A stretch of DNA of 64,000 nt from Mytilus edulis. Lineage: Eukaryota; Mollusca; Bivalvia; Mytilida; Mytilidae. Location: the NCBI RefSeq assembly GCF_963676685.1, contig NC_092348.1, positions 19,877,386-19,941,385 of the forward strand, written 5' to 3'. Below the pieces are notes generated by a model. That model ran no database searches and was not told the DNA's origin. It saw nothing but the letters and a program-made list of their open reading frames with translations. The position numbers and the translations under genes were made by a program. Shown one piece after another: positions 1 to 11,415 of this stretch; the stretch's first letter is position 1, and the number at the start of each line of letters is the position of its first letter.

Positions 1-1400
1 AATACATTATATTAGTGTTTATATATTGGAACACAAGCATTTTTCACCGATTTCATTGGGTTATACACATGTTTCTGTAATAACAATTATCCGGAATAAT
101 TTAGGAATGAAACGTTTGACAGGCAAATATAAAATTTGCTAGTTACAGGAAGATTACATCAGATAAAAAAGATTTAAAAAAAAACTAGATTCGGACGGCT
201 TATCGTTCACTCTGTGATCCCGGTTCGTCATTGGTTTCTCTAAATCGTTTTTTATTTGGTTATTTGTGCCGTTAAATTGAATTATAAATGATTTTGACCC
301 TAAGCTTTTCTTAATAATTACATCCTTTTGACCTATTTCTTTTATATAGCTTGATAAACTTTGGGTTTTTAATGTCAATAAGGTCAAGGTCACAGCAGCT
401 ATTGGAAGACTTAAATGTTTGGCAATTTTTGTAATTTCAAGATGTAAAAATTTGCTTCCCCAGTGATATCATTTGGAGAATACATGTATGTCCAAACTTC
501 ATCAAACCTAGCTGAAGGATGCTCTTGAAAAGATCAATATATTAAAGGTCAAAGTAACAGGACCTTTAAATATACCAAAACTTTTGGTCAAGTCTTTCAG
601 CTATATTCAGTTTTAAACCCTTTCTCTGGTAGGTTCCGGATCTTGTGGTGAAAACGAGATTAATTTATCATAGGTCAAATGTCAGGGCTACAACAGTAGT
701 TCATTGCGAACAGAATAAGCTACGTACAAAAATGTATTTCTAATACAAATCAACAAAGATCATATACCTCTCATGCTATAAAATATCTAAGGATTTATCC
801 ATTTTTGCATGTTTGTAATATATATAAAAAAGTGCATCAAATATCTGACAGGGCAAACGCACATTTAGAACATTATCAGTTTTACCGTTTCGTCATTTAA
901 GGGTCAATAAAAAATCATAGATTGCGTTGAGTAGTAGATAGACTTATGAAACTTTGTTCTAACGCTGACTATTGCGAGTGATAGAAATTGTACATATAAG
1001 GATGTTGTTATATAATAGGAATACAGAGGTTGAACCGTGAGATCATAATAAACAATGAAAGGGTTTGGTTTGTACATTATATCAATAAATAGATGATACT
1101 ATAGACATCTTTCGTTTGGTATAAATAAATGATGCCAGGTATGAGACACACCAACTATTTACTATCATTCGATGCTGCTTCGCTACCTTAAAGATCATAG
1201 CCGCATAAGCTCTTGTTAAATATTTATCAATAATATTTACATCGCAGTTTTTTTTCCTTCAGAGGTCTTCTGTAAAAAGGTAATATTTGAGTCCAATGGT
1301 TCTTAGACGTTATGACAACTAACTGCTTTTATCAAATCATCTTACAGGTTATAAACATTCTGGATCTGACAACGAGCACTTTATACAACTCCTGGATTTT
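1..1400. other. No gene seen; AT-rich intergenic sequence
   Basis: I see no splice-bounded coding exon, RNA gene or clear repeat structure here. Short open frames, such as one of 79 codons near 154-393 on the minus strand, have low-complexity composition and no flanking exons that extend them. Confidence 0.5.
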
Positions 1401-2258
1401 GTAGGAGTTCTTGTATCTAATTGTTTAGTTTGCATGTTTTGTCTGTGTGTGAACTATTGTTCTTTTCGTCCTTTTTCGTTAGCATCGGCCTTTTTTTGTC
1501 ATGTCGTTGTCAGTTTGTTTCTGGTTTGTGAGTTGACTGTTTAAAATTTTGGACCAAATACTCAATAATCAATGAACAAATAATATCAAGCCTATGACTC
1601 TATTTATAAAGAGTGTCTGTTTTCTTTTCTTTTTGCATTTAAATTGTTTTATTTGTACCTGTGGACGACAGACGTGTACCTCTAACAGACTTTATTAACC
1701 TTGAGCAATACCAGTTTCTGTTAGGTATCGTGTTACTCAATCTTTAGTGTTTGAAGTATTGCTTTGTTTTGTTATTTCTTTCATATATATGCATTTTGTT
1801 CCCATTATGTTGTTTGTCTTTATGATTCAACAAATGGTCTATGAGTTAAGCCTTTTTCAACTGATTTTTATAGTTCGTTCTTATGTTGTACTGTGATACC
1901 ACTGTCCCAGGTTAGGGGAGGGTTGGGATCCCGTTAACATGTTCAACCCCGCCATATTATTTATGTATGTGCCTGTCCCAAGTCAGGAGCCCGTAATTCA
2001 GTGGTTGGCGTTTGTTTATGTGTTACATATTTGTTTTTCGTTCATTTTTTTACATAAATAAGGCCGTTAGTTTTCTCGTTTGAATTGTTTTACATCGTCT
2101 TATCGGGGCCTTTTAATAGCTGACTATATGCGGTATGGGCTTTGCTCATTGTTGAAGGCCGTACGGTGACCTATAATTGTTAATGTTTGTGTCATTTTGG
2201 TCTTTTGTGGATAGTTGTCTCATTGGCAATCATACCACATCTTCTTTTTTATATTATA
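1400..2258 (+). repeat. Dispersed repeat, family A, longest copy
   Basis: The stretch from about 1880 to 2258 recurs elsewhere in the window. Its right half (about 2012-2258) is closely matched at 14331-14566, and its middle (about 1890-2000, around CACTGTCCCAGGTTAGG) at about 10505-10610. Degenerate copies lie at about 18555-18930 and 41530-41875. A conserved tail core, GTCTCATTGGCAATCATACC, also occurs in reverse orientation at about 40858, 50693 and 53518. No coding capacity or tRNA-like head is visible, so I leave the class open (MITE, SINE or LINE tail). Confidence 0.65.
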
Positions 2259-2394
2259 GCATCTTGTAATCTTCTTTACTTTCATGATTTGTTTGCTGAA
2301 TCTTCATGTTAAGTAGTGATATTGTCCAGTTCAAAAAGGTCAAATTTTATTACGTCTGAAGCTGTCAAACTGAATTTAAACCCCATAAACACAG

Positions 2395-2530
2395 AATTGT
2401 CAATACTTTGAGTTAAAGCTGGTAGAAGTTTCTATAATTTTGATATTGTTTGTCCCAGTGATAGTACACCACATTGTTAAACTCATTTTTAAATAGAGCA
2501 GGTGCGACTTTAAATTTATTTGAATTTATT
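2395..2530 (+). repeat. Dispersed repeat, family B (copy 1)
   Basis: This stretch contains TTTCTATAATTTTGATAT, a 'TTTGTCCCA..AGTAGTACA'-like segment and GCAGGTGCGA. It matches about 33400-33545 at many positions. It is non-coding and of unknown class. Confidence 0.45.
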
Positions 2531-2584
2531 GTCTAAAAGAAATGTATTACGAAATACTAGTAACTGTGTTCTCGGGCCATCTAG

Positions 2585-2840
2585 ATATAGGAAGATGTAG
2601 AGTGAGTGCCATAGAAACAACTCTCCATCCAAATAACAATTTAAAAAAGTAAACCATTATAGGTCAATGTACGGCATTCAATAGTTATCAAAAGTACCAG
2701 GATTATAATTTAGTACGCCAGACGCGCGTTTCGTCTACATAAGACTCATCAGTGACGCTCAAATCTAAATATTTATAAAGCCAAACAAGTACAAAGTTGA
2801 AGAGCATTGAGGATCCAAAACATCAAAAGTTGTGCCAAAG
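2585..2840 (+). repeat. Dispersed repeat, family C (copy 1)
   Basis: The right part (about 2690-2840) contains CGCGCGTTTCGTCTACATAA followed by ACTCATCAGTGACGCTC. It is matched in reverse complement at about 36235-36400 and again, diverged, at about 56040-56170. The left part (2585-2690, beginning AGGAAGATGTAGAGTGAGTG) matches about 53515-53620. I recall this motif as very common in mussel genomic sequence. Confidence 0.65.
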
Positions 2841-3423
2841 ATGGCTAAGGAAATCTATGCCTGGGATAAGAAAATCCTTAGTTTTTTCTAAAAATTCAAA
2901 GTTTTGTAAACAGGAAATTTATCGGTGAAGAATAGTTTTGTTCCAAAATATTAAATAAGCACTAACATACTATATTATTGATAATGGCTTTTTGAGCGAT
3001 CACATGCAATTACGAACTTTCGATCCTTTTTTTATTGTATATGATCATAAAGGGGTTAATATTGCAGGAATATTGGTGAAAATTTACCCGAGTAAATTTT
3101 TATATTTCCAGTGCAATATATACATTCTACGAAGGATACGTGTATTTGTCACCACTGTTCATGCATTAACTATCTTATTTAATAACAAAGATATAAAAAA
3201 AATGTTTTAAACATATTCTTGTCTTTGATGACATCCTTGATTGGTAGTTTTATTTGCATCAATGCAAAATGATACTCGATTCCACGCTTACTTTTCTTTA
3301 ATTCTGTATGAAATATTTTGTTGCTTTACAACAAAACTGAGAATAAACCAATGATTGCAGACAACACATAACTTAAGAGTTGACTAATAGAATAAACAAA
3401 TACGTTTACAGGAAACGATCATT

Positions 3424-3429
3424 TTTATT
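3424..3429 (-). terminator. Polyadenylation signal of secreted paralog 1
   Basis: AATAAA is read on the minus strand 38 nt past the stop codon. The position fits a short 3' UTR. Confidence 0.5.
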
Positions 3430-3466
3430 ACAACTATTCTTAAGGAATAAATGGTCCTCTGGGACT

Positions 3467-6237
3467 CTATGGCGCTTGCAGCCACCAACAATAGGTTCTC
3501 CTACATTCACAACACTGAGGAAGGCGGACGTAGTAAGGATACCAGTATTTTGGTTTAAGATGTGGACAAAACATGTATAGTTTCAGTGACAAGAAGTTGG
3601 CAGGATAACAGAAAGATGGGGACCACAGCATAGAACATGGCAAATTGCTGCAGCGTTGTTTGCTGAAAAATAGATGAATATAATATGGTTAATTTGGAGA
3701 TATACCGGGAAACTGATATGACTGTCCCTTCTTTTTCTCTTTTTACTAGCATAAAGACTATGATGTTTAAAATGACAATTAAAAAAGATCTGTATCATAT
3801 GTTTCATAAGAATCCGTATTAGGAATTGCGAGACGTTACTAAATTATATATGTACATACAAATATCAACATACATGGCATCACGTGCTTGCAAAGACAAC
3901 GTCACAACAATGCATAGAAAAAGTCAGATTGAACTCGTAATTTTATTTTTGTAGTACAAAACTGCAATTTTGTATAAGGATCGAATGCTTCTTTATTATT
4001 TTTGACAGATTTTCATTGTGCACGTGTTTGGCAGCCGATCTTGAAATATAACAATATCATTCCTATCGCATCAGTAAATTGTAATAAATTCGCATGGAAA
4101 CACAACACTATAAAACGGAAGTGCGTGTCATGTCAATAAAATTACGAACAGCAAAATTAGATTAACATTAACAAAATAAATAACTTACTGTCCACAGTTT
4201 ACATAGGTTATTTGGCTTTTCACATAATACCAATGAAAATAACAATACCCCTTCTTTATCCATATTTTTGGAGGCACTTTTAATATTGAATATTTCTTGT
4301 AACACAATGGACTTCCAAGTTCAACTCTATATTAAAAAAGAAATAAGTATTTTAGTGAAATTTTTACCTGCTGATACACAGACACTAGTTGAAGTATTTA
4401 TTTATCTGTACATAGTTCAACTTAGACAGTCACTATAATTAAAAATCGGACGGAACAATCTATACATTTTCGTGAATACTTTACTTGTGATTTTGGTGAA
4501 ATTTGCACACAAAACTAAATAAAATTTCTGGGTTATTTTCATCCGTTAAGTTCGTTGTTCACCTTTTCCCACTAAATCACCGATAAATACACACACTAGT
4601 AACTATCAATCCATGTATGTATGATGTAGACATTATACGTACTTTAAGTAGTGTTGAATTGTTTCCTTAGAACTCTCATAATGTATTTCTAAACATATCT
4701 TAATAATATGAGCACCAGACGACGTGATGTGCACGCCAATGAGACGACATCTAAACAGATGATTTGAAATCAAAACATACACAAGAAAACAACGTTATAC
4801 AAATTATTATATATGGAATATTTTAAAACATACTATCAAGGGCGCCATATTACTGATTTACAAATTTCCGATGTATTTGATTTTATTTATTATAAGTTTT
4901 AAATTGAATTGAATTGAAATTGAAAAATACAAACGTTGGTAAGCTTATATACGAACTTGAATTAAATTCTCTCTACCAAGCCATTATTTGTATTTGTTTA
5001 CAACATTTAATATATATTCAGCTTCTCGAGCTTCGCCTCCTGCCGATTTTTGCCATGTACATGCAGTACTTGGATATAATTTAGTTTTCAAATTCACTTA
5101 CGGAGAAACAGGAGGTTTTGTCAGGTGAGCAATCGCTAGTTTCGCAGCCTCGACTTCAGCCTTTATCTCTGGGTCTTTGTCTAATGTTGCTTGCATTTTT
5201 TCAACCCTGGAATAATTAACGAAGTAAAGTGTTATTTATACATCACATGCGTATTGTTGTTTAGTGAAAAAAATGCATTCTGTAAATATTGTATACTGAA
5301 TATCATAAAACCACACCAATCAAACGAGCAAAATTACTACAACGAATTTGTCTTTTCATCTTTTAATGCCCAACTATTTTCGATAGTTGTTTTCTGTATT
5401 TATTATCCAGCTGCTTTTATTTGTCATTTGCAATTCAGATAATTTAATTTGAAAATCCTCCTTCTCCCTTCAAAATATGAACTGATGTGAAATACTTACG
5501 GACAATGGTCATCCTCGCCAGTCATGACACCAGCAAACGGCTCTCTAAAACAATCTCCATCATTTGGGTCACACTGGTCATCTTGTGCATAGCAAGATGA
5601 AGCCGCTAACACTAAAAGCTAGTAAAGAAAATAAAAGATTTTCACATTTTGTAAAAAAAAAACTTTAAAAAAAAACAAAGAGTATTCATTAAAAATTGTC
5701 TAACAACAGCTTAAATAAAAGGTTCAGCAAAACAAACAAAAATCTAAAACAAAGCAGTCAACATTAATAAAACACAAAAACAAATATTCTCTTTAAAAGA
5801 CGCTAAAATATGCGTTGCTTGTTGTACGATTTTAAAGTGATCCTTAAAATGCTTTTTATTGTAAAAAATGTTCTTGTTTAATCTTGAAATGTTCACTGAA
5901 ATGCCACGTGTTGTTTTTGTTTTGGGGGTATTTTTTTTGTGTTTTTTTTTGTCGGGGAAGTAGGGTGGTATGTTGTATTGTCAATTAGTATATTGGGGTT
6001 CCGTAATTCCTGTTACCCTTTTTCATTGCACAAGACTCTTAAAATCGAAACAAAAAACCTGCAAGTTGTCAAAGTTTTCTAGCTATATAAAGATCGCAAT
6101 AAATAACAAAGCACATTATTTCTTAATTTTCAAAAGCCAAAAACAGTATCTTTGCGATGTTTCTTTATTTGTTTTGGAATACAAACATAGAAATCATATG
6201 TAACTTGAAAAATATTGCTTACCAGAATATAATGCAT
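3467..6237 (-). CDS. Secreted cysteine-rich protein, paralog 1 (five exons, 190 aa)
   Basis: I reconstructed five coding exons on the minus strand: 6223-6237, 5500-5618, 5102-5206, 4189-4326 and 3467-3662. All introns are GT-AG, every junction keeps frame, and the total is 573 nt, so 190 residues plus stop. The first exon encodes only five residues. A hydrophobic signal peptide ending SSCYA runs to about residue 16, followed by an acidic segment with CDPNDGDC, a charged, probably helical exon 3, and a cysteine- and aromatic-rich C-terminal half encoded by exons 4 and 5. That half has the framework C-x19-C-x15-C-x5-C-x4-C-x8-C-x13-C-x17-CCEC-x4-C. An AATAAA (reverse strand) lies at 3424-3429, about 40 nt after the stop. 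The gene is paralogous to 11416-13870, with identical intron phases 0,2,2,2. The exported location follows from the signal peptide. I do not recognise the family. The LPQCCEC ending recalls the LPSCCVC end of spaetzle-like cystine-knot ligands, but this is a weak resemblance. Defence peptide, cytokine or matrix protein are all open. Confidence 0.8.
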
Positions 6238-8410
6238 AGTTGTTAACTTTAAGTCATCAGAATCTAGCAACTTCTAGTTATGTTGTTAGAACGCTCCACC
6301 ACGTATGGAGGAGGCGTATACTTTAAAATAAGTCTTATTTGATATTCACTCCTCTTATGTTCGGATATACTCGTGCTTTTACGTCATGTACATGGCTTTA
6401 CAATCTCATTAGAGCAAAATTTCACAAACTAATTTCGACACGTTTAGACACGCCTACTTGGTGTACTTTTCTTTTTACATATTTCATATATACAAAGCTG
6501 TGAAAGATGTGTCTATTAATATCTTAATTGTTATAGGGGAACATATTGTGATGTCGCAGATTGTTAATTTCTTACAATCATTAAGTTTTTTAGAATTTTT
6601 CTGTTAATGTCAGCTAGTACAATTAGAAATAATTTATAACATAATATAGTTTTACCATCCTCAAGATATTTTTGCTATATTTTTCCTGTTTAAAAAGGGG
6701 GAGGGATTGCAGATTCAACGGAAAAGTTCTTTAATTTTCTATTGTACTTACTTTCAACGTAAACTAAAAGACTGTTGATGTTTTTCAAACTTGCTCCCCT
6801 TACTTCGGAGTCACCCCTTGAATACCTCTCTCTATTTATATTCTTGTCAAACGAGCATATCTGTAAGCCTTAGTATTTTCTGTAATTTGGAGCTAGTCAT
6901 CAATTAATATTTTTGTTTCTATATGAACCATAAGTTCATTTTCATCCTGTCTTACGCAAAGGTTACTCATGCTCAGCTCTTATCAGACCAGATCTTGCAT
7001 TCCCGCCCCTACGGGAAATCAAATAATCGCACCTTAAATTTACACTGATACATTAATGTATCAATTTTAAACACAGTGATTTGGTTTGGAGGCAAATTAC
7101 ATCGAAAGTGGAAATTATAAACAAAAATAAGGCCATTATAAATTAATGATTCTCTTTAACGAAGGGACGTTATGTTTTCATCCTTTATTTTGTAACTAGT
7201 TTCGAAGGAAATTTATAGCGAAATAACGAAAATAGTATGTCTCTTTGATTTTTAAAAGCATGGAGGCCAATGACACTAGACATTTAAATATATATATATA
7301 TATATTGAACAAATAACAGAAATACGATAAAAAAAAACAAAAAAAAAAAACCAAACAAACAAACAAAAGCGCATGCAAGCGTTTTGAAATCATAAATCAA
7401 TTAAATCCATTTCGTGGTAAATAGAAACAATCTGTACTTTTCAAGGTCGACATCAAGTTACATAAAAGGAAGATGTTTTTAAAAGTATAATAGTAAAGTG
7501 ACGAAAAAAAATCCGCAAGAATAATAAACAAAAAAAAGATATAACTTGTTAAATTTGCAGATAATAAAAATTTAATACGGGGAAAAACAAGTTGACTTTT
7601 TAAATGAATCACAATTTATTTTCGGATAAATTATTCAACTTTTCCAAACATTAGAAAATCGCCTTTTGCATTAACTATATTCAAATGTTGTTATTGAAGA
7701 GGAATCTGCTATGTTATTCCTTTTCTTGTCATACTTCTTGTTCCATTCAATTAAAATAATATGCCAAAATCAAAATGATTTCAATTTTCCAATTGTAAGC
7801 TTTCCATATTTATGTTGAAATACTCCACCTGCACCTCCAAATAGGGCAGCTATCTCCAATATGATTGAAATTCCAATTATGTTTGTACTCGTCGCTTAAA
7901 TATATTTATTCTTATTCATTTTAAATTGATCAGATTGTAATACATTGTAACCCCTAGTTGTTAAACTATTCGAATTAAAATGTTTTAGATTAGAATTTCT
8001 TTGTTAATGTTTATTGTTAACATTTAGTTCACTATTTCTTCTCCATGGAAAAGTTAAAGTTCATGTCTCCAAAGGTTTAACAGACATGCTAAATTTCCTA
8101 TTTTGTAATCAGAACTCATGTTTGAATATCATACACAGCTATATTCCTAATTTTATGACTGTTAGTTGATACTTTTTAAATTTCATCAAAAGTGAATAGA
8201 CATGAAAACATTATGTCTAGGATTTCTTAAACCTTTACTGAGAGGAATAATTTGATATTTGTTTGCTTTAAGATTTGTATATCTCAAGTCAAACGAAATG
8301 GGGGAAGGGATGTAGTATTGCATCTGTCCATCATAAAGTTAAAGTCTACCAGTTTAGTTTAAACACATTTATTTTAAGTGGATTATGAAACAAGTTATTG
8401 CAACTTATAT
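6238..8410. other. No gene seen; upstream region of secreted paralog 1
   Basis: The first ~100 bases past the start codon of the minus-strand secreted gene are its probable 5' UTR and promoter. A minus-strand TATTTTAAAG lies near 6321-6330, about 90 nt upstream of the ATG, but no transcription start can be fixed. The rest is AT-rich with A runs and a short TA microsatellite near 7285-7305. Confidence 0.4.
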
Positions 8411-8710
8411 TAATCCCTTTCCACTTTGCGGGTGCTAGTGCTGCCTTGTAGCGGAATTAGTATTCTCTTTTTCGAAATCTACAAGGGTGTCTTTTATGAC
8501 ATGAAAGAGATGTGACTTTCTATCAACACGGGTAAGCCATTTATTATCTCCTTCCGACGGACTATCATCGTTTCTCAAGACCACACTCGCAAATGGTGTT
8601 GAGGGGGCACCGAAAATTCGGTCCCTGGAATGTTCTCCACGGAACGGGTATCGAAACAAGATCATTGCGTTAGTAGTCCGATGCACTAATCACTACACCA
8701 TGCCGCTCCA
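8411..8710 (-). mobile_element. tRNA-derived SINE, minus strand
   Basis: Read on the minus strand this starts with a tRNA-like head: an A box GGTGTAGTGATTAGTGC (8683-8699) and a B box TTTCGATACCC (8646-8656) with tRNA-like spacing. A body and a tail ending GCAAAGTGGAAAGGGATTA follow. The body recurs without the head at 12864-13056, which supports a mobile family. The conserved central block (CTACAAGGCAGCACT) may be one of the shared SINE core domains known from invertebrates, but I cannot assign it. An 83-codon frame inside is not a gene. Confidence 0.7.
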
Positions 8711-9277
8711 TCGATCTGTGGAAGTATAAGTTATAGTTCATGAAATTTTGTCTGAAATAACCGAGGGATCCTGAAAAAATAAGGTTATATTGACCTACAA
8801 TTCACATATGAGTGACTGATTGAAGTTCGATCGCGTTAGAGTCCATATCTGAGAAATAATGTTTTGGCAGTAATTGCGTCTGTAATAGTCAGAATCGAGG
8901 GTCCTAAAAATATTTCATCTTGGCATAAAGTTCATTGATGAGTAAATGAGGTGAAAGGTTGCGTTTAAGTCCATATCTGAGATGAAGAATACAATTTTGT
9001 CAGTAGATGCAAGTTGATAGTCATGAGTTTCAAAATCAAATCTTGAAAATGAATCAGATGATATTCTATTTCATCAACTGCACTCAAAAGATATTCGATT
9101 TCATCAACTACACAATTAAGTTATATCTTATAGCTTATCATAACTTAATGTATTGGACCAGTTCTGTCAATTGAGGATGAAAATCAACTAAATATACAGA
9201 TTGTTTATATAATATTTGCACTTTTTTACACCAACAACCTCCATATTTCCGGCCCAAAAATTTGGTGAAGGAACCGA

Positions 9278-9859
9278 TTAAGGGCATACGATACAGTTTT
9301 GATCCCGTGTTTAAAGTTTTATGAAAATTTCAGTATATGCTATTTTTTGCCTGATTAAATCAATTATGTAATAAAAAACATACCTTCATGTGCTACTTTT
9401 TTAGTTAAATGAGGTCGAAATTTTGTATATTTGCTAAAAATTCAGATTTGTGGCCGCTTTTTTTCCTTTCGAAAAAGAGACATAACCTTTTTTGTTTTAA
9501 AAGATAAACACAAATTGTTTTTTGTTAAATAATTTGTAATTTCTGTATTTTATAAGTATCCTATACATTTATTCATTTTTTATTCAGAAATAACTCATAT
9601 TTATCAAATGGTCATGAATTGAGAAAAGAAAAAAAATTGCACTATTTACTGTCTTATAAAATTTGGTCCACATAATCTCCCTGCAAAATGAAACAAAATT
9701 TCTTTTAAAAAAAGGGGTCCATGCACTCGTTTCAAATTTAAATCAGTTCGAATTAAAAAAATTCAGTCGAAAAATGCACCTTTTTCCGGACGTCCCGAAA
9801 ATTACATTTTACGTTAGCAACGTCATTATATCCCCTGTAACTGTTTCTTATGCCCTTAA
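9278..9859. mobile_element. TTAA-flanked MITE 1
   Basis: The ends are inverted repeats: TTAAGGGCATACGATACAG at the left and, reverse-complemented, TTAAGGGCATAAGAAACAG at the right. The outermost four bases are TTAA on both sides, the target known for piggyBac-type transposons. The interior is AT-rich. A 127-codon frame running through the right end (9663-10046) is compositionally poor and crosses the element boundary, so I do not call it a gene. Confidence 0.6.
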
Positions 9860-10274
9860 CGCTCTTGTACAAAGAATATATATTCTTCTGAACAACACAA
9901 TAGCCGGAAGTTCTATAACAACTTCTCATCGTTTACAATATACATATAAAAAAAATCCAAATACAAAATATTCTCAACGGTACTACAATCTGTTGATACC
10001 ATTTAGTTTGGTATTGCACAAGGTCGTGTTTTGCTCTGAAAGTTAATGACGTCTTTATTCTAAATTTATCGGTTGTTGGGACTTTGCTGATCGATACTTT
10101 TACAAGATTTTTTTATAAGTCGTTATTGGCTTTGAACTAGTTGTCAATAACTGTATATACTCATAGATCTGTACTTTGTGTTTTGTTTGTTGTTGGGTAT
10201 GTATAAATATCATGCCACGTCCGGTTTGGTTATTATGATGTTTTTCTGCTTTGTATCTAATAACAAAAGTATTG

Positions 10275-10690
10275 AACTCCGAGGAAAATTCAAAACGGAA
10301 AGTCCCTAATCAATGCAAATGACAAAATCAAACGATAAAACACATCAAACGAATGGACAACAACTGTCTTATTCCTGACTTGGTACAGTGATTTTCAAAT
10401 GTAAAAAATGGTGTATTGAACATATTTGCCACTGGACGTACGTTAATATATCTTAAGCCCTCTTAGATTAAGTTTAATAGTTTGTTCTTTATTATGTTTT
10501 GATGTAACACCACTGCCCCAGGTTAGAGGATGGTGAATCGATCACAAACCTGTCCAACCCTGATTCATTCTTTTATGTGCCAGGTACAAGTAGGGAGCCT
10601 GTTGGTCAATGGTTGCCGTTATTTCATATCAGCCATAGTTGTTTTTTGTAAATCATTTTGTTATTAATAATGCTGTTAGTCTTCACAAGT
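10275..10690 (+). repeat. Dispersed repeats, families E and A (partial copies)
   Basis: About 10275-10420 (TTCAAAACGGAAAGTCCCTAA, then CACATCAAACGAATGGACAA) recurs at about 57005-57095 and 57889-57955. About 10490-10690 is a diverged copy of family A, seen most completely at 1400-2258. No coding sequence is supported. Confidence 0.55.
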
Positions 10691-11370
10691 GAAATGTTTA
10701 ATGTTTGTATAAATTTGGCATATCTTGGAATGCTAGGTTGATTAACGCCCATAAGCAAATATGTAACACATGTGTGGGACGATTGGTATGACTATCTTTA
10801 TTTTGCTTGCTGATTTTGGTAGTTCGAGTATGGATTAAGAGTTTGCAACATTTAAAAAGGGGCAGAAAAAAATAAAAAAGGAACATTTAAACTCATAAGT
10901 TGAAAACAGAATGACCAAGCCATGGCAAGAATATAATTACAACATAAAAAAAACTGAATACTTAGCAAGACGAACCCAATCAAAAACTTTGGTAATCTCA
11001 ATTGGTGCTCTGGAAGAGTTCGAAAATTATTCTCCACATATGGCACCCGAAATATTGTTCTTCAAAGGTCAAATTCATTAATGTCACAATTGAGCGACAG
11101 AGGACAAAACTGTTGCTTCTAGAATTAAACTTATCTGTTATCATAGCAGATAACGAAACAGGCCCACCATATCATCTCTGCATATATTTGTATGCCTTTT
11201 ATACTTTATGAGGCTTTGCGCTGCATTGTTAAAATGCATACAGTGACTTGTCATAATGTTTCAGTGGAAGTAATACGTTCTTCTTCGTATCAATAGACTA
11301 AGATACAATGCATTTCTTCTTTTGTTAAGGTATTCAAAAATTAAAAGCCGATTTTAACACGTTTAAATTA

Positions 11371-11376
11371 TTTATT
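11371..11376 (-). terminator. Polyadenylation signal of secreted paralog 2
   Basis: AATAAA on the minus strand, 40 nt beyond the stop codon, at almost the same distance as in paralog 1. Confidence 0.5.
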
Positions 11377-11415
11377 CATTAATTGACATGAAAACTGGTT
11401 TTGGCTCTCACATCT

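Noticed and set aside
3555-3807. 65- and 74-codon minus-strand frames over the last exon of secreted paralog 1
   Set aside because: They run in the wrong frames. The frame fixed by the upstream splice sites and by similarity to paralog 2 is a third one.
9663-10046. 127-codon open frame on the plus strand
   Set aside because: It starts inside an AT-rich MITE and runs across its right end, with lysine/asparagine-rich low-complexity translation and no neighbouring exons.
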